The notes beneath the pieces were generated by a model. The model was not told the origin of the DNA, ran no database searches, and saw only the letters and a list, made by a program, of their open reading frames with translations. The position numbers and the translations under genes were made by a program. Of a stretch of DNA of 5,162 nucleotides, positions 1 through 5,162 are shown one piece after another (position 1 is the first letter of the stretch; the number at the start of each line of letters is the position of its first letter). The stretch is from CAJQPP01 sp041747075 (GTDB lineage Bacteria; Planctomycetota; Planctomycetia; Pirellulales; Pirellulaceae), in assembly GCA_041747075.1 (NCBI GenBank), contig JBGTFW010000303.1, forward strand, positions 1 through 5,162, in the 5' to 3' direction.

Positions 1-158
1 CGCGGGGGCGCGTCATGATGACGGCGACGGAACTGGGCGGGCAATACGTGTTGCGGATTTGCGTGATGAGCTTCCGCACGCACATCGACCGGATGCAAAT
101 GGCGCTGCAGGACATTGGCGAGTCCGCGCGGCGGGTCCTCGTGGCGACTACGGAATAG
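1..158 (+). CDS. C-terminal fragment of a probable PLP-dependent (group II / aromatic amino acid type) decarboxylase
   Basis: The reading frame is open from base 3 to a TAG stop at 156-158, giving 51 residues; the 5' part lies outside the window. The peptide contains GGQYVLRICVMSFRTHIDRM followed by an amphipathic helix ending in ARRVLVATTE. The pattern G-x3-LR-x-C-x4-RT-H, then about 15 residues to an Ile, resembles the last strand and helix of the small C-terminal domain of group II PLP-dependent decarboxylases (aromatic-L-amino-acid, glutamate and tyrosine types). Those enzymes remove the alpha-carboxyl group of an amino acid in the cytoplasm. The PLP-binding lysine and the substrate-determining residues are upstream and not visible, so the substrate cannot be stated. 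The family call rests on a short C-terminal motif; that this is a real gene end is more secure than its name. The next gene starts 457 bp downstream, so it is probably not in one operon with mfd. Confidence 0.55.
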   Translation, partial: RGRVMMTATELGGQYVLRICVMSFRTHIDRMQMALQDIGESARRVLVATTE

Positions 159-180
159 GTCAACAGCGTCGCTTGTGATA

Positions 181-214
181 CAGCCAAATATTGGAATCAG
201 CCAATTATTGGAAT
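181..214. repeat. Two-copy 17-bp tandem repeat with CCAA-N3-TTGG palindromes
   Basis: Positions 181-197 (CAGCCAAATATTGGAAT) and 198-214 (CAGCCAATTATTGGAAT) are adjacent copies differing at one base. Each contains a CCAA-N3-TTGG inverted repeat (184-194 and 201-211); the second, CCAATTATTGG, is a perfect palindrome around one central base. The AT-rich block stands out from its GC-rich surroundings. Two palindromes 17 bp apart could be paired binding sites for a dimeric regulator, or a minor expansion of non-functional DNA. No regulator or regulated promoter is visible nearby. Confidence 0.6.
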
Positions 215-220
215 CACCGA

Positions 221-233
221 GTCACTGGGTGAC
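221..233 (+). other. Small perfect hairpin downstream of the decarboxylase-like gene
   Basis: GTCAC (221-225) and GTGAC (229-233) form a perfect 5-bp stem with a 3-nt loop, 62 bp after the upstream stop codon. No T-tract follows directly; the nearest T-run is TTTTTT at 284-289, with no convincing stem beside it. It could contribute to 3'-end formation of the upstream transcript, but it does not meet the usual criteria for an intrinsic terminator. Confidence 0.25.
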
Positions 234-303
234 CGCTTGACGCTTTATTCGCAAAAGCCGGGCCAGTTGCGCATCGTCCGTGGTTTTTTCCGGTAATTGT
301 TTG

Positions 304-537
304 CAATACAAGCCCGAAGCGCCAGCGAGTGAACGTGGCTGGCAATACAAGCCCAAAGCGCCAGCGAGTGAACGTGGCTGGCAATACAAGCCCGAAGCGC
401 CAGCGAGTGAACGTGGCTGGCAATACAAGCCCGAAGCGCCAGCAAGTGAAGGTGGCTGGCAATACAAGCACGACGCGCCAGCGAGTGAACGTGGCTGGCA
501 ATACAAGCCCGAAGCGCCAGCGAGTGAATGTGGCGCT
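304..537. repeat. Array of six tandem 39-bp repeats, planctomycete type
   Basis: Six head-to-tail units of exactly 39 bp begin at 304, 343, 382, 421, 460 and 499. Units 1 and 3 are identical, unit 2 has one substitution, and units 4 and 5 have two each. Unit 6 has one substitution and then loses its last three bases of identity at the array edge. Each unit starts CAATACAAGCCCGAAGCG. Within a unit, GCCAGC (offset 18-23) pairs with GCTGGC (offset 35 to the first base of the next unit) across an 11-nt loop, so units 1-5 can each form a hairpin. No unique spacers separate the copies, so this is not CRISPR. The unit is 13 codons long and its bases keep five of six frames open, which makes long repetitive reading frames appear here. 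I regard those as artefacts: they lack start signals and resemble no family. The core resembles a dispersed repeat I recall from planctomycete intergenic regions (memory, not searched). Confidence 0.95.
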
Positions 538-603
538 GTCCAGCTAAAAATGCCGACTTTGGCCCGCGAAAAACCTGTCGTTCCGGAATGTGTCGCCCTC
601 CCG

Positions 604-609
604 TAGAAT
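604..609 (+). promoter_or_regulatory. Candidate -10 element for a leaderless mfd transcript
   Basis: TAGAAT matches the sigma-70 -10 consensus at five of six positions and fits the TANNNT pattern. Its last T is 7 bases before the mfd ATG at 616, so transcription would be expected to start at or within a base or two of the A of ATG. No Shine-Dalgarno-like sequence lies between 598 and 611, which agrees with leaderless translation. The -35 region at 17-bp spacing (TTCCGG, 581-586) is poor. The first three bases of the box are also the in-frame TAG that bounds the mfd frame upstream. A match this short can arise by chance. Confidence 0.35.
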
Positions 610-615
610 TGCCAC

Positions 616-3600
616 ATGCCCGAGGCTGCAGCCACCGCGGGCGGGCAGTTGCACATCGAGGACTTTTCCGATGCACTGGCCGCCGTCACGGGATGGGATC
701 GATGCCTGGCGGCCCTTGAAGACCAACGACCCGTCGCGATCGATTCCGTCTGGGGATCGTCGTGCGCGCTTGTCGCCGCCGCAATTGTTGACCAGACCCG
801 ACGGCCCATCGTTGCTCTCTTTCCCACCGAGCGCGACGCCGCGAGGTTCGCCGACGACTGGCCCGTGTTTTCCACCCGACCCGTCGAGCTTTTTCCGACG
901 ATCGATTCGGGTTCAACTGACGACTTGACGGCTGACCCGCGGTATGGCCAGCGATTGCGGGTGCTCAAGAAACTTGGCGCGCAAAAGGCAGGCGTTGTCA
1001 ACGAGGTGCCAACTGCACCGACGGCGTATTCGTTGCCCGGCGATACGCAGACGTTGACGATTGCCACAAGTATCCAGGCGCTTTCACACCCCGTTCCCCT
1101 TCCCGCCGCGCTCGATGCCGCCGCGCTCGAACTGGGGGCTGGCCAGCAGCGCGATCTGGACGAGGTTCGCAATTGGCTGGCAAGAGCGGGATTCCAGCAA
1201 GTTCCCGCGGTGCGAATCCCCGGCGAGTACTCGGTGCGCGGCGGCATCGTCGACATCTTCGCACCGGACTGGACGACGCCCGCCCGCATCGAATGGTTCG
1301 ACCGCGATATCGAGTCGATTCGTTTCTTCGACGTCGAGACCCAGCGGAGCAGCGGTCGTTGCAGCGGGATTCGCATCGAGGGGAGTGCGACGTTCGACGT
1401 TGGGGAAAAAGGGCATCTCATGGCCTGGATTTCCGGGGTCGCGACGGTACTGATGTTCGAGCCGCAGGAAATTGCGTCGCGTTCGAGCATGCTGCTCGCC
1501 CGTCAGACGGACGCCAGCAAGCTGCATTCGCTGTCGGACATTCAGGCTTCGTTCCGCCGTCATGCGGTGGCGCTTGCCGGCCGCCTGATTGCGGAAACGG
1601 ACGTTCCCTTTTGCCGTCTTCCAATCTCCCCGGTGGAAAAATTTTCGGGCGAGATCACCGAAGTACGACGTGAAATCGATCAGGTCGCGGGCAACGCCCA
1701 TGTTTTTTTGCTCGCCAACAATGAGTCGGAGATACATCGCGTTCGGGAAATCCTCGCACCAACGCGGACGGCGAATGAAGGCAGATTGCACTTTCGCACC
1801 GGAGGACTTCACGCGGGATTCCACTTTGACCATGTCGGTGCCGTCGTTCTCGGTTGCGACCAGTTGTTTAACCGGCGCGATCTTCGCCGCAAGGCCGTTC
1901 GCAAGAACGCGCGGCCCATCGACAACTTTATCGACTTGCAGCCAGGCGATCTGATCGTGCATTTGGCGCATGGGATCGGTCGTTTTCGCGGGCTGAAGGT
2001 GCTGGACAAGGACCGCCAGCGCACCGAGCATCTCGAACTGGAATTTCACGGCGGAACACGAATCTACTTGCCGGCGAGCAAGATCGGGCTTGTTCAGAAA
2101 TATGTGGGGGGGACGAAACACCGGCCCCGCCTTGCGAAAATTGGCGGGAAGTCCTGGCAAAAACAAAAACAGGCCGCCGCCGAGGCGGTCACCGACATGG
2201 CCGCCGAGATGCTGGAAATCCAGGCGCGGCGGACGACGCGCCCTGGTATCCCCCTCGCCGCCGACACGGCATGGCAATTCGAATTCGAGCATTCGTTCCC
2301 GTTTCACGAAACACCCGACCAGATCACGGCCATCGACGATATCAAGTCGGACATGGAATCGGATCGTCCGATGGACCGGCTGCTCTGTGGCGACGTCGGG
2401 TACGGGAAGACCGAAGTCGCCATGCGCGCGGCGTTCAAGGCGGTGGAGAACGGCTATCAGGTTGCCGTGCTCGTCCCCACGACGGTCCTTGCCGAGCAGC
2501 ATTTTCGCACGTTTCGCGAACGGATGGCCGAGTACCCGGTCGACATTGCCAAGCTAAGCCGCTTTTGCACTTCCGCCGAGCAACGCGAAACGCTGGAGGG
2601 ACTGGTTTCGGGAAAGATCGATATCGTGATTGGAACGCATCGATTGGCGTCGAAGGACGTTCGCCTCAGGAATCCGGGCCTGATCATTATCGACGAGGAG
2701 CAAAAATTTGGCGTCCATCACAAGGAGCGGCTCAAGTCGATGCGCGCTGAAATCGACGTGCTCACGATGTCGGCGACGCCGATCCCGCGGACGCTGCACA
2801 TGTCGCTCGTCGGCGTTCGCGATATCTCGAACCTTGAAACGCCGCCCGAGGACCGACTGGCCGTGCAAACGCGCGTCAGCAGCTTCGACGAGCGACTGAT
2901 TCGCGAAGCGGTCTTGCGCGAACTGGAGCGGGGAGGTCAGGTCTATTTTGTCCATAATCGCGTTCTCGATATCGAGCTGGTCCGTGATCGGCTGCGGCAT
3001 ATCGTGCCGGAAGCGAAAATCGGCGTGGGACATGGCCAGATGCGCGACGGCCAGCTCGAACGGGTCATGTCCCAGTTCGTCAAGGGCCGGTTCGACGTTC
3101 TGCTCGCGACCACGATCGTGGAAAACGGACTGGATATTCCCAATGCCAACACGATCTTTATCGACGAGGCGAATCGCTATGGCCTTTCCGATTTGCACCA
3201 GTTGCGGGGCCGTGTCGGGCGGTACAAGCACCGGGCGTACTGCTACTTGCTCATCGATCCGCGGAAACACATGAATCCGAACGCGGCGAAACGCCTGCAC
3301 GCAATCGAAAAGTACAGCGAGATGGGCGCGGGTTTCGCGATTGCCATGCGCGACCTGGAAATTCGCGGCGCGGGGAATCTGCTTGGTACCGAGCAAAGCG
3401 GGCACATCGCGTCGGTCGGATATGAACTATATTGCCAGTTGCTTGAGACTGCCGTCCGCAACCTCAAGCGACTGCCCGCGCCCGTCTCGGTCGATGTCGA
3501 CGTCGATCTGCCCGTCGAGGCCTACCTGCCCGATGATTACGTGCCCGACAAGAAATCAAAGATCGACCTGTACCGCCGCTTGAGCCGGGCCGAAACATTC

Positions 3601-3924
3601 GATCAGGTGAAATTGCTGAAACAGGAGCTTCGCGACCGGTACGGGAAGCTCCCGCCGGCGGTCATCCGGTTGCTCAAGCTGGCCGAGGTTCGACTCGAAG
3701 CGACGCTGTGGCAAATCCACCAGATTTTCCTCGACGACAAGTACCTGGGGTTCCGCTTTCACGACGCGGCACGCATGCGTCAACTCGCCGGTGAATGTCG
3801 CTTTCCGTTGCGAATCGTCGACGACAGCACCGCGTATCTGACCCTCAAGTCCACGCTAACGGCCCCGGACCAGTTGATCGCTTTGCTGAATTCCATCTTG
3901 CGGCGAGAGGGGGGAATTGCCTAG
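616..3924 (+). CDS. mfd: Transcription-repair coupling factor Mfd (TRCF), complete
   Basis: Mfd is an ATP-driven DNA translocase that pushes RNA polymerase stalled at lesions off the template and recruits UvrA, giving priority repair of transcribed strands in the cytoplasm. The protein is 1102 aa, against about 1150 in E. coli. Visible in order: a UvrB-like module (about 1-270) with a degenerate P-loop (VWGSS, 45-49) and the GEYSVRGGIVDIFAPD block (203-218); domain 3 (about 290-415); the Tudor-like RNA polymerase interaction domain (about 434-510, GDLIVHLAHGIGRFRG); the translocase with Walker A GDVGYGKTE (592-600), DEEQ (693-696), SATPIPRT (719-726), ATTIVENGLDIPNA (831-844) and HQLRGRVGR (861-869); the TRG motif shared with RecG (RDLEIRGAGNLLG, 912-924); and the C-terminal autoinhibitory domain (about 955-1102). 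All ATPase motifs are intact, so it should be active. ATG 616 is the first start after the in-frame TAG at 604; there is no evident ribosome binding site. A segment at about 122-145 looks longer than in E. coli. Confidence 0.98.
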   Translation: MPEAAATAGGQLHIEDFSDALAAVTGWDRCLAALEDQRPVAIDSVWGSSCALVAAAIVDQTRRPIVALFPTERDAARFADDWPVFSTRPVELFPTIDSGSTDDLTADPRYGQRLRVLKKLGAQKAGVVNEVPTAPTAYSLPGDTQTLTIATSIQALSHPVPLPAALDAAALELGAGQQRDLDEVRNWLARAGFQQVPAVRIPGEYSVRGGIVDIFAPDWTTPARIEWFDRDIESIRFFDVETQRSSGRCSGIRIEGSATFDVGEKGHLMAWISGVATVLMFEPQEIASRSSMLLARQTDASKLHSLSDIQASFRRHAVALAGRLIAETDVPFCRLPISPVEKFSGEITEVRREIDQVAGNAHVFLLANNESEIHRVREILAPTRTANEGRLHFRTGGLHAGFHFDHVGAVVLGCDQLFNRRDLRRKAVRKNARPIDNFIDLQPGDLIVHLAHGIGRFRGLKVLDKDRQRTEHLELEFHGGTRIYLPASKIGLVQKYVGGTKHRPRLAKIGGKSWQKQKQAAAEAVTDMAAEMLEIQARRTTRPGIPLAADTAWQFEFEHSFPFHETPDQITAIDDIKSDMESDRPMDRLLCGDVGYGKTEVAMRAAFKAVENGYQVAVLVPTTVLAEQHFRTFRERMAEYPVDIAKLSRFCTSAEQRETLEGLVSGKIDIVIGTHRLASKDVRLRNPGLIIIDEEQKFGVHHKERLKSMRAEIDVLTMSATPIPRTLHMSLVGVRDISNLETPPEDRLAVQTRVSSFDERLIREAVLRELERGGQVYFVHNRVLDIELVRDRLRHIVPEAKIGVGHGQMRDGQLERVMSQFVKGRFDVLLATTIVENGLDIPNANTIFIDEANRYGLSDLHQLRGRVGRYKHRAYCYLLIDPRKHMNPNAAKRLHAIEKYSEMGAGFAIAMRDLEIRGAGNLLGTEQSGHIASVGYELYCQLLETAVRNLKRLPAPVSVDVDVDLPVEAYLPDDYVPDKKSKIDLYRRLSRAETFDQVKLLKQELRDRYGKLPPAVIRLLKLAEVRLEATLWQIHQIFLDDKYLGFRFHDAARMRQLAGECRFPLRIVDDSTAYLTLKSTLTAPDQLIALLNSILRREGGIA

Positions 3925-3937
3925 TCTCCGCGGCTTT

Positions 3938-3952
3938 CGCGCTGGTGGCGCG
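3938..3952 (+). other. GC-rich hairpin just after mfd
   Basis: CGCGC (3938-3942) and GCGCG (3948-3952) form a perfect 5-bp stem with a 5-nt loop, 13 nt after the mfd stop. An alternative stem GCTGG (3941-3945) with CCAGC (3955-3959) overlaps it, so the two structures exclude each other. Neither is followed by a T-tract; the downstream sequence is TTCGCTCGGTTTC. It may stabilise the mfd mRNA end or cause a pause. It is weak as an intrinsic terminator, so read-through into the next gene is plausible. Confidence 0.3.
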
Positions 3953-3975
3953 GGCCAGCTTCGCTCGGTTTCATT

Positions 3976-3988
3976 GACGCCAGGCGTC
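3976..3988. other. 13-bp palindrome in the mfd-PPIase gap
   Basis: GACGCCAGGCGTC is a perfect inverted repeat around a central A (3982), 46 bp upstream of the next start codon. It could be an operator half-site pair or a small hairpin (5-bp stem, 3-nt loop). A TTGACG at 3974-3979 overlaps it and resembles a -35 box, but no matching -10 lies 16-18 bp further on. In GC-rich DNA a palindrome of this size may be chance. Confidence 0.25.
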
Positions 3989-4024
3989 GAATCGAAAGCA
4001 CCGTCGCGCTCGTTGCACAAATTC

Positions 4025-4028
4025 AGGA
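4025..4028 (+). promoter_or_regulatory. Ribosome binding site of the PPIase-like gene
   Basis: AGGA lies 6 bases before the ATG at 4035, a normal Shine-Dalgarno spacing. It favours this start over the in-frame ATG at 4065, which has no comparable sequence upstream. It contrasts with mfd, which has no visible site. Confidence 0.65.
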
Positions 4029-4034
4029 ATTCGC

Positions 4035-5162
4035 ATGAAGCAAGTCTTTACTACGAAGCGACCAATGCGTTGCCGAGGCAACGAGTCCGTGAGCATCGGC
4101 TCGATCATCGTCGCCTTGCTCGCGGTCATGCAATCGACGCTGGCGGCACAACAACCGCGCGAGTCGTCCGATCCGTATTACCAGCCCGACCGCATCGCGC
4201 GACTGGACAATCCCGCGTCGGCCAATCCACCCGCGGCCCGCCCGCCCGTTGAACTTCCGTCGGTTGACGCAGGGAACACGAACGACTTTCGGCCACGGTC
4301 TGAAACGCAACCGCCACCGATGGCTGGCATCCGTGGGACAACCTCGTTGGGACAATATCCGTTGGAACAACCAGTCCTGGAAAACCCGGGCCCCCCGGCA
4401 CCCGCCACTGAACTGGAAACGCCGGCGACGGTCCGCGAGGCGTTTGAAGCGGGTCGCGTGCTCGCCCGTGTCGGAGGCCAGCCGATTTTTGTTTCCGACC
4501 TCGCTGTCGAAGGGCGGCAGGTTCTTGACCAGTTCATTGGGACGGCTCCGGAATCGGTCAAACAGGAGGAATTCCAGAAGCTGATTCCGCGAATGCTTCC
4601 CAAGTACATCCAGGCCAAGGTCATGTACGTTCACGCCGTCAACAGTTTGCCGAAGGAGGCGAGTCTCAAGGAGATCACCGAGACGCTGAACGAGCAGTTC
4701 GACGAAATCATGTTGCCGAAACTAATGGAAGAGTCGAAAGTCGATTCGGCCGCGATGCTCGACGCCCATTATCGCGCACTCGGTTCATCGTTGCGCCGCA
4801 CGCGGCAAACGTGGGCCGAGGGGGAACTGGTCCGCTACACGATCCGCACGAACATCAACATCAATCCGGAAGTCTCGCATCGCGAGCTCTTTGAGGCTTA
4901 CATGGCCGAACGCGATGAAAAATGGTCAGTCCCGGCGCGGGTTCGCTGGGAGCGGATCATGGTTCGCTTTGACAAGTTCCCGACCCGACAGGCCGCGTGG
5001 GACGCGCTCGCCGAGATGGGTAACGAGGTCGTCTATGGTGCCTCGTTCGCGGCGGTGGCAAAAAAGGGATCGCAAGGATTTAATGCCGGGCAAGGGGGCC
5101 AGGAGGACTGGACCGAACGCGGCAGTCTCGCGGACAAGAAACTGGAGGAACTGTTATTCACG
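4035..5162 (+). CDS. Exported SurA/PpiC-like (parvulin) peptidyl-prolyl isomerase or chaperone, 3' end outside the window
   Basis: The frame is open for 376 codons to the window edge with no stop. ATG 4035 is the first start after the in-frame TGA at 3975 and has an AGGA site. Residues 1-20 are basic, then a hydrophobic stretch (SIGSIIVALLAVM, 20-32) ends in STLAAQQ (34-40), a likely signal peptidase I site near residue 37 or 38. Residues 40-135 are rich in Pro, Ala and charged or polar residues and look like a disordered linker. From A144 (ARVGGQPIFVSDL) an N-terminal SurA-like helical region begins, including LIPRMLPKYIQAKVMYVHAV (183-202). The parvulin domain starts near residue 300 (VRWERIMVRFD) and continues through YGASFAAVAKKGS and a GG-containing loop. 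The family isomerises X-Pro bonds or chaperones envelope proteins outside the inner membrane. At the usual HIL position the sequence reads RIM (Arg307), so catalysis is uncertain and a chaperone role is possible. The gene lies 110 bp after mfd on the same strand. Confidence 0.85.
   Translation, partial: MKQVFTTKRPMRCRGNESVSIGSIIVALLAVMQSTLAAQQPRESSDPYYQPDRIARLDNPASANPPAARPPVELPSVDAGNTNDFRPRSETQPPPMAGIRGTTSLGQYPLEQPVLENPGPPAPATELETPATVREAFEAGRVLARVGGQPIFVSDLAVEGRQVLDQFIGTAPESVKQEEFQKLIPRMLPKYIQAKVMYVHAVNSLPKEASLKEITETLNEQFDEIMLPKLMEESKVDSAAMLDAHYRALGSSLRRTRQTWAEGELVRYTIRTNININPEVSHRELFEAYMAERDEKWSVPARVRWERIMVRFDKFPTRQAAWDALAEMGNEVVYGASFAAVAKKGSQGFNAGQGGQEDWTERGSLADKKLEELLFT

Noticed and set aside
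255..290. Intrinsic terminator ending in the T-run at 284-289
   Set aside because: I could not find a convincing GC-rich stem directly before the six T residues.
304..537. CRISPR array
   Set aside because: The 39-bp units are directly contiguous with no unique spacers, and no cas genes are in the window.
280..606. Small gene encoding a 13-residue repeat protein (YKPEAPASERGWQ units)
   Set aside because: All but one frame through the repeat are open, there is no ribosome binding site, and the flanks have no protein-like features; non-coding repeat DNA is the simpler reading.
222..1490. Long minus-strand open frame (422 codons) over the repeat array and the start of mfd
   Set aside because: It is antisense to the well-supported mfd gene and gains length from the open-frame repeat; its protein is low-complexity and matches no family.
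1084..2502. Long minus-strand open frame (472 codons) opposite mfd
   Set aside because: It is a shadow of high-GC codon usage in mfd, with no start signal and no recognisable domain.
3974..4002. Sigma-70 promoter for the PPIase-like gene using TTGACG as -35
   Set aside because: No sequence resembling a -10 box occurs 16-18 bp downstream.
4065..4067. Alternative start of the PPIase-like gene at the second in-frame ATG
   Set aside because: The ATG at 4035 has a well-spaced AGGA; the later one has none. The signal peptide would survive either choice.
4023..4634. Minus-strand open frames opposite the PPIase-like gene
   Set aside because: The + strand frame has a ribosome binding site, signal peptide and SurA-like sequence; the antisense products are Arg- and Gly-rich shadows.

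Overview
The window is high-GC bacterial DNA, most likely from a planctomycete of the Pirellulales type. This placement is inferred from the style of the 39-bp intergenic repeat (core AAGCCCGAAGCGCCAGCGAG), which I recall from planctomycete genomes, and from the look of the proteins. No search could be run. All three genes read on the + strand, and two of them run off the window ends.

Layout. Positions 1-158 hold the last 51 codons and the stop of a gene whose C-terminus resembles group II PLP-dependent (aromatic amino acid type) decarboxylases. Positions 159-615 are a 457-bp non-coding gap. It contains a two-copy 17-bp tandem repeat built on CCAA-N3-TTGG palindromes (181-214), a small perfect hairpin (221-233), six tandem copies of a 39-bp repeat with an internal hairpin (304-537), and a possible -10 box (604-609) placed exactly where a leaderless transcript of the next gene would need it. 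Positions 616-3924 encode a complete transcription-repair coupling factor, Mfd (1102 aa), with the UvrB-like module, RNA polymerase interaction domain, SF2 translocase motifs and C-terminal domain all recognisable. Positions 3925-4034 are a 110-bp gap with two small inverted repeats and a good ribosome binding site. Positions 4035-5162 are the first 376 codons of an exported SurA/PpiC-like peptidyl-prolyl isomerase or chaperone, cut by the window end.

The genes do not form an obvious pathway. Mfd acts in the cytoplasm on stalled RNA polymerase, and the PPIase-like protein should act outside the inner membrane. They may be co-transcribed, but nothing in the sequence proves it. I found no mobile element, CRISPR array, tRNA or rRNA. 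The least ordinary parts are the structured repeat array just upstream of mfd, the possible leaderless start of mfd, and the replaced active-site histidine in the PPIase domain.
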